Shown here: piece after piece, positions 1 to 4,861 of the stretch
How positions within the stretch are numbered: position 1 is the stretch's first letter
Layout of the letters: each line of letters begins with the position of its first letter
Assembly (NCBI GenBank): GCA_002938075.1
Contig: PTLK01000138.1
Span: 1-5,727, forward strand
Length of the DNA: 5,727 nt
Source of the DNA: Alphaproteobacteria bacterium MarineAlpha3_Bin3
Lineage (GTDB): Bacteria > Pseudomonadota > Alphaproteobacteria > Rhodospirillales > Casp-alpha2
Direction: 5' to 3'
The notes under the pieces: generated by a model
The model's input: only the letters and a program-made list of their open reading frames with translations
The model's database searches: none
Told to the model about the DNA's origin: nothing
Position numbers and translations under genes: made by a program

Positions 1-379
1 AATAGCCGCCTTTCCAGCCCCAATAGGCCCAGGTGCCGGCCATGCGGTCGAATACCTGCCGCGCGCCGGTTTCGCTGCCCATGCGCTGGTCCTCGGGCAA
101 CTCGGCGAGGCCGGCGATGTCGGGGACGCACCGCCACAGCCAACTGGGAACGTCGTTTTCCTCGAATTTTTTCAATAACTTGGGACCCCCGGCCTTGCGG
201 AAATACTTTTGCGCAAGGACGTCGCAGGCGACCTGCGACCAGTCCGCCGGGACATCTATGTCGTCGAGGCGAAAAACCACTGAACCGTCCGGATTTTTGA
301 TTTCGCTCGAGGCCTTGCGGAATTCGATGTTTGAATACGGAGAGTCGTTTTCTTTTGTGAATAGCCGATGGATTCGCAT
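1..379 (-). CDS. nrdJ: Class II (adenosylcobalamin-dependent) ribonucleotide reductase, N-terminal part
   Basis: This frame has no stop from its ATG (complement of 377-379) to the left window edge, giving 126 complete codons of an enzyme that is normally far longer (about 1,200 residues in alphaproteobacteria, from memory). Class II reductase converts ribonucleotides to deoxyribonucleotides in the cytoplasm using a B12-derived radical, with or without oxygen. Recognition rests on the conserved N-terminal text: an FRKASSEIKNPDG segment at residues 20-32, VVFRLDDIDVP at 34-44, LAQKYFRKAG at 55-64, NDVPSWLWR at 75-83, and ARQVFDRMAGTWAYWGWKGG at 106-125. The catalytic radical cysteine and cobalamin-binding parts lie outside the window, so activity cannot be judged. 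The start is supported by a G-rich stretch (GGGGGA) a few nt upstream and by the family's usual MRI... opening. The gene is divergent from the NDUFA12 homologue, and its long upstream region carries candidate NrdR sites. Confidence 0.93.
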   Translation of the reverse strand, partial: MRIHRLFTKENDSPYSNIEFRKASSEIKNPDGSVVFRLDDIDVPADWSQVACDVLAQKYFRKAGGPKLLKKFEENDVPSWLWRCVPDIAGLAELPEDQRMGSETGARQVFDRMAGTWAYWGWKGGY

Positions 380-451
380 TGTTCCCCCAACAAAAAGGTC
401 TCGGGTTGTTTCCTTTGTTTGGACCTTGCGGCCCCCCCGTTGCGACCCTGT

Positions 452-468
452 GGCGGTTTATTTCCGCC
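452..468 (-). other. Small stem-loop in the nrdJ leader
   Basis: GGCGG (452-456) and CCGCC (464-468) pair perfectly around a 7-nt A/T-only loop. It lies about 73-89 nt before the nrdJ start and would be transcribed as leader RNA if the promoter is in the AT-rich zone at 515-600. The stem is only 5 bp, so a chance occurrence in GC-rich DNA is possible. Confidence 0.35.
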
Positions 469-523
469 TCTGCACGTCACCAAGATGTCGTGTCTGCCCA
501 GGTGCAACCCTATTGTGTGTAAA

Positions 524-567
524 CCAACATCTTTTGGTCTGCAACAAGAAAATACCAAATGTTGTGG
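524..567. repeat. Imperfect inverted repeat in the nrdJ upstream region
   Basis: The left arm (524-538, CCAACATCTTTTGGT) pairs with the right arm (554-567, ACCAAATGTTGTGG), allowing small bulges, around a 15-nt AT-rich centre. The right arm overlaps the inner NrdR-like box. A related motif, ACCAAGATGT, recurs on the plus strand near 479-488. The repeat could be an operator or a leader-RNA hairpin. It is not a typical terminator, because no uninterrupted T run follows on either strand. Confidence 0.5.
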
Positions 568-599
568 GAATTTTAAAATAAAAGTACTTTATATAGTAT
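552..599 (-). promoter_or_regulatory. Candidate tandem NrdR boxes upstream of nrdJ
   Basis: Two 16-mers resemble the NrdR-box consensus (ACAC-W-ATATRT-W-GTGT as remembered). Read on the minus strand, the site at 584-599 is ATACTATATAAAGTAC (12 of 16 agree) and the site at 552-567 is CCACAACATTTGGTAT (11 of 16). The spacer at 568-583 is exactly 16 nt, so the centres are 32 nt apart, the three-turn spacing typical of tandem NrdR boxes. NrdR is the ATP/dATP-sensing repressor of ribonucleotide reductase genes, so the position before nrdJ fits. The inner box lies about 170 nt before the nrdJ start, which would imply a long leader. The matches were counted by eye and each box is imperfect. A weaker third site at 503-518 has a perfect left half on the minus strand (ACACAATA) but a poor right half. 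Confidence 0.45.
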
Positions 600-731
600 G
601 AACACCAGGGTGTGCGAATCGCTTGATTTCCTAGTCCGAATCGGCGCTGAAGGCGGGAATGGACTTATGGCCTGAAAATCCGTTTGCCGGGTTCGGCCGG
701 GGGACTTGGTTGGCCGGGGTGGACGCACCGG

Positions 732-752
732 ATGGCAAATGCCATATTTGCC
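732..752. repeat. Nested palindrome upstream of the NDUFA12 gene
   Basis: Two perfect inverted repeats share the same bases. GGCAAAT (734-740) pairs with ATTTGCC (746-752) around GCCAT, and ATGGC (732-736) pairs with GCCAT (741-745) around AAAT. As RNA the two foldings exclude one another; as DNA this is a symmetrical, operator-like element. It ends 54 nt before the NDUFA12 start. A second, weaker stem-loop follows at 765-779 (CGCCA, 5-nt loop, TGGCG). No specific regulator can be named. Confidence 0.5.
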
Positions 753-806
753 TCGCCCGAGCGTCGCCAGCGATTGGCGCCGCCGCATACCGAAGAGGGC
801 GTCCTG

Positions 807-1163
807 ATGTACATCGGCACCATGATCTATACTTGGCTGAACGGCGTTCTTGTCGGCACCGACCAGTTCGGCAACCGTTATTACCGGGCCCGCAAGGGAA
901 AGCTCTACGGCCGTGAAAGGCGCTGGGTCCTGTTCCGCGGCGACGTCGAGGCGTCGCGGGTGCCGCCGGAATGGCACGCCTGGCTCCACCACACCGCGTC
1001 CGAGCAGCTGTCGGAAGAAGCCGCCGAATCGAAACCGTGGCAGAAAGAGCACCTGGCCAACCAGACCGGCACCGCCGGCGCCTACCGGCCCCAGGGCCAC
1101 GCCTACCGGGGCGGCGAACGGGCGGCGGCGACCGGCGACTACGAACCCTGGATTCCGGAATGA
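807..1163 (+). CDS. NDUFA12-family NADH:ubiquinone oxidoreductase accessory subunit
   Basis: This 118-residue protein matches the bacterial homologue of mitochondrial complex I subunit NDUFA12 (B17.2), a supernumerary subunit that sits on the matrix/cytoplasmic arm of the NADH:quinone oxidoreductase. Visible family text includes TWLNGVLVGTDQFGNRYYR (residues 9-27), RRWVLFRGDVEASRVPPEWH (38-57), AWLHH (58-62), WQKEHLANQTGTAGAYRP (78-95) and ATGDYEPWIP (108-117). The length fits the family (about 120-130 residues). The ATG at 807 is chosen over the in-frame upstream ATG at 684 because homology begins here and a purine-rich ribosome-binding site, GAAGAGGG (791-798), lies 8 nt before it. A second in-frame ATG at 822 is possible. 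The gene is followed by the DUF2155 gene on the same strand after about 94 nt, a pairing I remember as common in alphaproteobacteria. There are no membrane segments, as expected for a peripheral subunit. Confidence 0.93.
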   Translation: MYIGTMIYTWLNGVLVGTDQFGNRYYRARKGKLYGRERRWVLFRGDVEASRVPPEWHAWLHHTASEQLSEEAAESKPWQKEHLANQTGTAGAYRPQGHAYRGGERAAATGDYEPWIPE

Positions 1164-1257
1164 CGGCCCCGGTCGGGAGAGGGCCGGGAGACGCTTGAGC
1201 CCATGAACTCGGAAACCCGCGAAATCATCTTCCTCGCCACCGGCGGATCGATAAAAG

Positions 1258-1710
1258 GTGGAAATTAGCCCCCAAAGCCGCCCCCAAAGCGGAATCACCC
1301 GGACCTTGAAGCCGGCGACCTTGGCCGTCTTGTTGTCTCCTGTCCTTGGCGGGCCGACGGCGGCGGCGCCCTATGAGGTCGCCATCCTGCAGGGCATGGA
1401 CAAGGTTACGGCCCGGGTGTCGACCATCGAGGCGCCGGTGGGTGAGGTGGTGAAGTTCGGGACGCTGGAGATCATCGCCCGCCATTGCGACAAACGCCCG
1501 CCCGAGGAGACGCCGGAAAGCGCCTCTTTCCTCGATATCTGGGAGGTCCGCGAGGGCGAGGCGGCGGTCAGCCTGTTCCGCGGCTGGATGTACGCCTCGA
1601 GCCCGGCGCTGTCGGCCCTGGAACACCCGGTCTATGACGTCTGGGTGCTCGACTGCCGGAAAAGCTCCTCCAAGGCGCCCTCGACCTCGGAAAGAGCGGT
1701 GTCGCGGTAA
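1258..1710 (+). CDS. DUF2155 domain protein, predicted secreted
   Basis: This protein of about 150 residues belongs to the DUF2155 family, periplasmic proteins of alphaproteobacteria with no settled function. Recognisable text includes YEVAILQGMDKVTARVSTIE (39-58), APVGEVVKFGTLEI (59-72), RPPEETPESASFLDIWEV (80-97), and SPALSALEHPVYDVWVLDC (115-133). A signal peptide is likely: a basic stretch (R15, K18), a hydrophobic core at 20-31, and an AAA cleavage site at 35-37. Cys77 and Cys133 are well placed to form a disulfide after export. The start is uncertain. GTG at 1258 has GGCGGA 10 nt upstream and a stop codon two codons before it; TTG at 1306 would give a more typical short signal peptide (MKPATLAVLL). 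The last 17 residues after Cys133 look unlike the family and are read antisense to aat, which this gene overlaps tail to tail by 79 bp. Confidence 0.88.
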   Translation: MEISPQSRPQSGITRTLKPATLAVLLSPVLGGPTAAAPYEVAILQGMDKVTARVSTIEAPVGEVVKFGTLEIIARHCDKRPPEETPESASFLDIWEVREGEAAVSLFRGWMYASSPALSALEHPVYDVWVLDCRKSSSKAPSTSERAVSR

Positions 1711-2318
1711 AACTCCGCCTCGGTCTTTAGCGCTTTGTCGAGCCGTTCGAGATACACCCGGGCCGGGATTTCGACGGCCCCGAACTGGCGCAGGTGGTCG
1801 GTGATGAACTGCACGTCGAGAAGCCCGAACCCGCCCCACTTCAGCCGCACCACCAAATGCACCATCGCCACCTTCGAGGCGTCGCGGAAACGCGAAAACA
1901 TACTTTCGCCGAAAAACGCACCACCCAGGGCGACCCCGTATAGCCCGCCGACTAGATTGCCGTCGCGCCAGGTTTCGACGCTGTGGGCGAAGCCGAGCTC
2001 GAATAATCCTTCCACCGCGTTCTTGATCGGCGCGTTGATCCACGTTTCGCGGCGGCCGCGTTTCGATTTCGCGCACAGTTCCAGGACTTCCGTGAAGGCG
2101 GTATCGAAACGGACCTCGAAGGCGCCGCCGCGGACGGTTTTCTTAAGCCGCCGGGGAACATGGAAATCGTTCAGCGGAATGACCCCCCGGACCTGCGGGT
2201 CGACCCAGAACACGCCTGGGTCGTCGCCGCTTTCGGCCATCGGGAAGATGCCGGCCGCATAGGCGCGGAGCAGTAATTCAGGCGTCAGGTCATGGGCTCT
2301 TGGGTCGTGCCGGCTCAT
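1632..2318 (-). CDS. aat: Leucyl/phenylalanyl-tRNA--protein transferase
   Basis: This cytoplasmic enzyme moves Leu or Phe from tRNA to the N-terminal Arg or Lys of proteins, marking them for ClpS/ClpAP degradation. The 228 residues are close to the usual length (E. coli 234). Conserved text: LLRAYAAGIFPMA (16-28), WVDPQVRGVIPL (38-49), TWINAPI (92-98), HSVETWRDGNLVGGLYGVAL (112-131), FFGESMFSRFRDASKVAM (135-152), and LLDVQFITDHLRQFGAVEIP (166-185). Trp117 and Gln170 appear to match substrate-binding and catalytic residues described for the E. coli enzyme (Trp111 and Gln188, from memory). The start at 2318 has a perfect AAGGAGG (complement of 2326-2332) 7 nt upstream. It is the last gene of the aroQ-accB-accC-aat run, 26 nt after accC. 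Its final codons are antisense to the conserved end of the DUF2155 gene, and no terminator is visible between them. Confidence 0.96.
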   Translation of the reverse strand: MSRHDPRAHDLTPELLLRAYAAGIFPMAESGDDPGVFWVDPQVRGVIPLNDFHVPRRLKKTVRGGAFEVRFDTAFTEVLELCAKSKRGRRETWINAPIKNAVEGLFELGFAHSVETWRDGNLVGGLYGVALGGAFFGESMFSRFRDASKVAMVHLVVRLKWGGFGLLDVQFITDHLRQFGAVEIPARVYLERLDKALKTEAEFYRDTALSEVEGALEELFRQSSTQTS

Positions 2319-2344
2319 GGATGGGCCTCCTTGGGCCTTTGGCT

Positions 2345-3712
2345 TTATCCGTCTTCTCCCTTGTCGCCCCCCTGGCCGCTTTCGACGAACCTCTCCAGCC
2401 AGTGGATGTCGTAATTGCCGTCGACGAAATCGGCTTCGTTCATCAGCCGCTGATGCAGCGGAATAATGGTCTCCAGCCCGTCGATCACGTATTCGCTAAG
2501 CGCGCGCCGGAGCCGCATCAGGCATTCGTTGCGGTTGGCGCCGTGAACGATCAGCTTGGCGATCAGGCTATCGTAGTGGGGCGGCACCGTGTAGCCGGAA
2601 AAAAGCCCGGAATCGACCCGCACCCCAAGCCCCCCGGGGGCGTGGTAAACGCCGACCCGGCCCGGTGACGGCAGGAAGGTGTCGGGGTTTTCGGCGGTGA
2701 TCCGGCATTCGATGGCGTGGCCGGAAAACCTGATGTCGGACTGGCCGAAGCCCAGCGGCGCGCCGGCGGCAAGGCGGATCATCTCGCGCACCAAGTCGAG
2801 CCCGCAGATCATCTCGGTGACCGGGTGCTCGACCTGAAGCCGGGTGTTCATCTCGATGAAGTAAAACTCGCCGTCCTCGTACAGGAACTCCATGGTGCCG
2901 ACACTGCGGTAGCCCAGCTTCTTGACCGCGCCGACCACACGATCGCCGATGGACTGGCGTTCCTTTTGGTTTAACGCCGGCGACGGCGCTTCCTCGATCA
3001 ACTTCTGGTGGCGGCGCTGGAGCGAACAGTCCCTCTCGCCCAGATGGACCACGGCACCGTGATGATCGGCCAGCACCTGGACCTCGATATGGCGCGGCCG
3101 GGCTAGGAACTTCTCCAGGTAGAGCTCGCCCGAGCCGAACGCGGCCTCGGCCTCGGCGGAGGTGAGGTCGAAGGCTTCGCCAACAAGCGAGGAATCTTCG
3201 ACCACCTTCATGCCACGCCCGCCGCCACCCTGGGTGGCCTTGATCAGCACCGGATAGCCGATGGCGTCGGCCTGGGCGCGGGCGTCCTTGGCGTCCTTCA
3301 GCGGTCCGTCCGATCCCGGCACCACCGGGATGCCGACGTTGGTAAGCGCCTTCTTGGCGGCGATCTTGTCGCCCATCAGGCGGATGTGGTCCGGCGACGG
3401 GCCGATGAACTTGAACTTATGTTCCTCGACCATGGCCGCGAAGTCGGCGTTTTCCGACAGAAACCCGTACCCCGGGTGGATGGCGTCGATGCCGGCGATG
3501 GTGGCGGCGCTGAGGATCGCCGAAACGCTGAGGTAGCTGTCCTGGGCCGGCGGTGGCCCGATGCAGACAGCCTCGTCGGCTAGGCGCACGTGCATGGCGT
3601 CTTTGTCGGCGGTGGAATGGACGGCGACGGTCTGGATGCCCATCTCCCGGCAGGCGCGGAGGATTCGGAGCGCGATTTCGCCGCGGTTGGCGATCAGAAC
3701 CTTGTCAAACAT
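2345..3712 (-). CDS. accC: Acetyl-CoA carboxylase, biotin carboxylase subunit
   Basis: AccC carboxylates the biotin on AccB using ATP and bicarbonate, the first half-reaction of fatty acid synthesis. The 455-residue length is normal. Order of parts: N-terminal biotin-carboxylase domain opening with VLIANRGEIALRI (5-17) and HPGYGFLSEN (79-88); ATP-grasp domain with the glycine-rich loop GGGGRGMKVV (162-171); and C-terminal domain with HAIECRITAENP (332-343). Residues known to be essential in E. coli are all present at nearly the same positions: Lys116, Lys158, Lys237, Glu275, Glu287, Asn289, Arg291, Gln293, Glu295 and Arg337. ERDCSLQRRHQKLIEEAP (226-243) is the strict family signature. The start matches the family's MFDKVLIANRGE opening, but no clear Shine-Dalgarno precedes it; instead a perfect hairpin occupies that place. 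It lies 56 nt after accB and 26 nt before aat. The last dozen residues are Gly/Asp-rich and probably a disordered tail. Confidence 0.98.
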   Translation of the reverse strand: MFDKVLIANRGEIALRILRACREMGIQTVAVHSTADKDAMHVRLADEAVCIGPPPAQDSYLSVSAILSAATIAGIDAIHPGYGFLSENADFAAMVEEHKFKFIGPSPDHIRLMGDKIAAKKALTNVGIPVVPGSDGPLKDAKDARAQADAIGYPVLIKATQGGGGRGMKVVEDSSLVGEAFDLTSAEAEAAFGSGELYLEKFLARPRHIEVQVLADHHGAVVHLGERDCSLQRRHQKLIEEAPSPALNQKERQSIGDRVVGAVKKLGYRSVGTMEFLYEDGEFYFIEMNTRLQVEHPVTEMICGLDLVREMIRLAAGAPLGFGQSDIRFSGHAIECRITAENPDTFLPSPGRVGVYHAPGGLGVRVDSGLFSGYTVPPHYDSLIAKLIVHGANRNECLMRLRRALSEYVIDGLETIIPLHQRLMNEADFVDGNYDIHWLERFVESGQGGDKGEDG

Positions 3713-3720
3713 CGGCCGGT

Positions 3721-3756
3721 ACCAGTTTTCTGGTTGCGGGACGGGTCATGCACCCG
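3721..3756 (-). promoter_or_regulatory. Two stem-loops in the accB-accC intercistronic gap
   Basis: The 56-nt gap holds two perfect 5-bp inverted repeats. The one nearer accB pairs CGGGT (3742-3746) with ACCCG (3752-3756) around 5 nt. The one nearer accC pairs ACCAG (3721-3725) with CTGGT (3730-3734) around four T (AAAA in the mRNA). The second ends 8 nt before the accC ATG, where a Shine-Dalgarno would sit, and no strong Shine-Dalgarno is otherwise visible. The structure may limit accC translation relative to accB or act as a processing site. This is inferred from sequence alone; the stems are short. Confidence 0.4.
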
Positions 3757-3768
3757 GGCCTCGTTCGC

Positions 3769-4230
3769 TTATTCAAGGATCAGCAGGGGTTCGCCGAATT
3801 CCACCGGCGCCCCGTTGGCGACCAGGATTTCCGTCACCCGGCCCGATTTTGGCGCCGTGATCGGGTTGAAGACCTTCATCGCCTCGATCAGCAGCAGCGT
3901 CTGGCCCTCGGTGACCTCGTCGCCGGGCTTGACGAAGGGGGGCGAGTCGGAATCGGGGCCGGTGAAGACGACGCCGACCATGGGCGAGGTGACGGCGTTG
4001 GGGTTGTCGGCGGCGGACGATGCATCGGGCCCTGGGGCGGCCCCCGGGGAAGTATCGGCATCCAGGCTTCCACGCCGGGATTCGGAAACCGTGACGCCGC
4101 CGCCCCGGCCGACCCGGATGTGCCAGCCGTCGCGGCCGTATTCGATTTCCGTCAGGTTGTTTTCTTCCAACAGCCGGGTCAAATTCTTGACCAACTCTTC
4201 GTCGATTTCGTTTTTCGGACTTTTTGCCAT
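3769..4230 (-). CDS. accB: Acetyl-CoA carboxylase, biotin carboxyl carrier protein
   Basis: AccB carries the biotin that AccC carboxylates and the carboxyltransferase (AccA/AccD, not in this window) empties to form malonyl-CoA. The 153 residues show the standard plan: an N-terminal helical region with DEELVKNLTRLLEENNLTEIE (10-30), a flexible Ala/Pro/Ser/Asp-rich linker (about 52-80), and a C-terminal biotinyl domain starting at TSPMVG (81-86). Lys119 in EAMKVFNPI is the expected biotinylation site. VFNPI after the lysine is a mild departure from the more usual MMN or TMN. The thumb-like insertion seen in bacterial AccB (GPDSDSPPFV, 91-100) is present. The ATG at 4230 is chosen because family homology begins there (MAKSP...EID) and an A/G-rich stretch (AAAGAGCAG) precedes it; the frame stays open further upstream into aroQ, but that text is meaningless. 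It starts 20 nt after the aroQ stop, so the two are probably co-transcribed. Confidence 0.97.
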   Translation of the reverse strand: MAKSPKNEIDEELVKNLTRLLEENNLTEIEYGRDGWHIRVGRGGGVTVSESRRGSLDADTSPGAAPGPDASSAADNPNAVTSPMVGVVFTGPDSDSPPFVKPGDEVTEGQTLLLIEAMKVFNPITAPKSGRVTEILVANGAPVEFGEPLLILE

Positions 4231-4250
4231 GGTCTGCTCTTTATTATTAT

Positions 4251-4703
4251 TCAGGCTTTCTTGAGGGTGCCGAGCCGTTGGGCCAGGGCTTCCAGGGCGA
4301 GCTCGTAGCCGAACCCGCCAAGGCCGCAGATTATGCCCTCGGCGGCCTTGGAAACGTAGGACTGCTGGCGGAATTCGTCGCGCTGATAGATGTTTGAAAG
4401 GTGGACCTCGATCACCGGCAGCCCGGCCGCCAGCAACGCATCCAGGAGCGCCACCGAGGTATGGGTATAGGCGCCGGCGTTGACGATCAGCGCCTGGTGT
4501 GATCCGGCCGCTTCCTGCACCCAGTCCACCATCTCGCCTTCGTTGTTGGTCTGGCGGAACTCGACGGTGAGGCCCAATCCCTTGGCGCGTTTCTGGCACG
4601 CCGCCTCGATGGAGGCCAGGGTGTCCGAGCTGTAGATTTCGGGCTCGCGAGTGCCGAGCAGATTGAGATTGGGTCCATTGAGGACCAGCACGCTTGCGGT
4701 CAT
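4251..4703 (-). CDS. aroQ: 3-dehydroquinate dehydratase, type II
   Basis: AroQ removes water from 3-dehydroquinate to give 3-dehydroshikimate, the third step of the shikimate pathway to aromatic amino acids. The 150-residue length is typical for the small type II enzyme, which forms dodecamers. Signature and active-site text: LVLNGPNLNLLGTREPEIY (6-24) with Arg19 and catalytic Tyr24; QTNNEGEMVDWVQ (51-63); NAGAYTHTSVALLDAL (75-90) with Asn75; and IEVHLSNIYQRDEFR (98-112) with His101 and Arg112. The ATG at 4703 is preferred because homology begins at TASVLVLNGPN. The frame continues upstream to 4874, but that stretch runs through the promoter region and has no family similarity. The Shine-Dalgarno is weak. 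It is the first gene of the aroQ-accB-accC-aat run and is divergent from thiSG. An aroQ-accB-accC order is common in proteobacteria. Confidence 0.97.
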   Translation of the reverse strand: MTASVLVLNGPNLNLLGTREPEIYSSDTLASIEAACQKRAKGLGLTVEFRQTNNEGEMVDWVQEAAGSHQALIVNAGAYTHTSVALLDALLAAGLPVIEVHLSNIYQRDEFRQQSYVSKAAEGIICGLGGFGYELALEALAQRLGTLKKA

Positions 4704-4736
4704 AGTTTTAAAGGGATCATCCTGGTAGTTTGGTGA

Positions 4737-4765
4737 TTTATAGACGCTCAATGAAGAAACTTCCA
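4737..4765 (-). promoter_or_regulatory. Possible promoter for the aroQ-accBC-aat run
   Basis: Read on the minus strand, TATAAA (4742-4737) is a fair -10 element, and TGGAAG (4765-4760), a weak -35, lies 17 nt upstream. Transcription would start near 4730, about 27 nt before the aroQ ATG. The -35 agrees with TTGACA at only 3 of 6 places, so this is tentative. Confidence 0.3.
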
Positions 4766-4769
4766 GTTT

Positions 4770-4809
4770 CCCCCAATCTGCCCGGTTGAAAGGCCCCCCG
4801 CCCCGCCCC
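4770..4809 (-). other. G-run tract with quadruplex potential between aroQ and thiSG
   Basis: On the minus strand the runs are GGGG, GGGG and GGGGGG with single C spacers, then a 10-nt loop, GGG, a 6-nt loop, and GGGGG. This satisfies a relaxed G-quadruplex pattern (one loop is longer than the usual 7-nt limit). The tract sits in the spacer and upstream part of the putative thiSG promoter and just upstream of the putative aroQ promoter. Whether it folds is unknown. Confidence 0.35.
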
Positions 4810-4814
4810 ATACT
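4786..4814 (+). promoter_or_regulatory. Candidate sigma-70 promoter for thiSG
   Basis: TTGAAA (4786-4791) matches the -35 consensus at 5 of 6 places. After a 17-nt, almost pure G/C spacer comes CATACT (4809-4814), matching the -10 at 4 of 6. The start would fall near 4821, leaving a leader of about 40 nt before the ATG at 4862. That is too short for a thiamine pyrophosphate riboswitch, and none is visible. Confidence 0.4.
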
Positions 4815-4861
4815 TAAGGATTGAGGGCGATACCCCCCATGGGCGGAAAACGGAACAATCG

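Larger units (their letters stand above)
380..806. other. Divergent intergenic region between nrdJ and the NDUFA12 gene
   Basis: This 427-nt stretch holds no credible gene: the frames open here lack recognisable protein text. It has three zones. Positions 380-510 form a GC-mixed nrdJ leader with a small hairpin. Positions about 515-600 are strikingly AT-rich for this genome and contain inverted repeats and two NrdR-box-like sites, which is where the nrdJ promoter is most likely. Positions 601-806 are GC-rich and contain a nested palindrome (732-752), a 5-bp stem-loop (765-779), and two copies of GGCCGGGG at 695-702 and 712-719. I could not pick a clear sigma-70 promoter for either flanking gene. 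Confidence 0.7.

Noticed and set aside
380..600. Cobalamin riboswitch before nrdJ
   Set aside because: No recognisable B12-box (GCCACTG with its flanking conserved core) in the right arrangement. GCCACAG near 446-452 on the minus strand stands alone.
684..806. Upstream ATG start for the NDUFA12 protein
   Set aside because: The added 41 residues lack family similarity, and a good ribosome-binding site precedes the ATG at 807.
1164..1186. CGGCCC/GGGCCG hairpin after the NDUFA12 gene as a terminator
   Set aside because: A 6-bp stem with an 11-nt loop is present, but no T-run follows, and such pairs are common in GC-rich DNA.
573..1298. 241-codon minus-strand open frame antisense to the NDUFA12 gene
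   Set aside because: Its translation is Arg/Pro/Gly-rich with no family text, and it lies opposite a clear NDUFA12 homologue; it is a shadow of high GC content.
2322..2338. Tandem TGGGCCT repeats between accC and aat
   Set aside because: Two 7-bp copies with a 10-nt period surround the aat Shine-Dalgarno; too short to claim any function.
4231..4599. Longer N-terminus for AccB reaching back into aroQ
   Set aside because: The extra residues overlap aroQ in another frame and resemble no AccB. Homology starts at the ATG at 4230.
4704..4861. Thiamine pyrophosphate riboswitch before thiSG
   Set aside because: I looked for the conserved CTGAGA and ACCTGATCTGGATAATGCCAGCG-like elements and saw neither; the probable leader is also too short.
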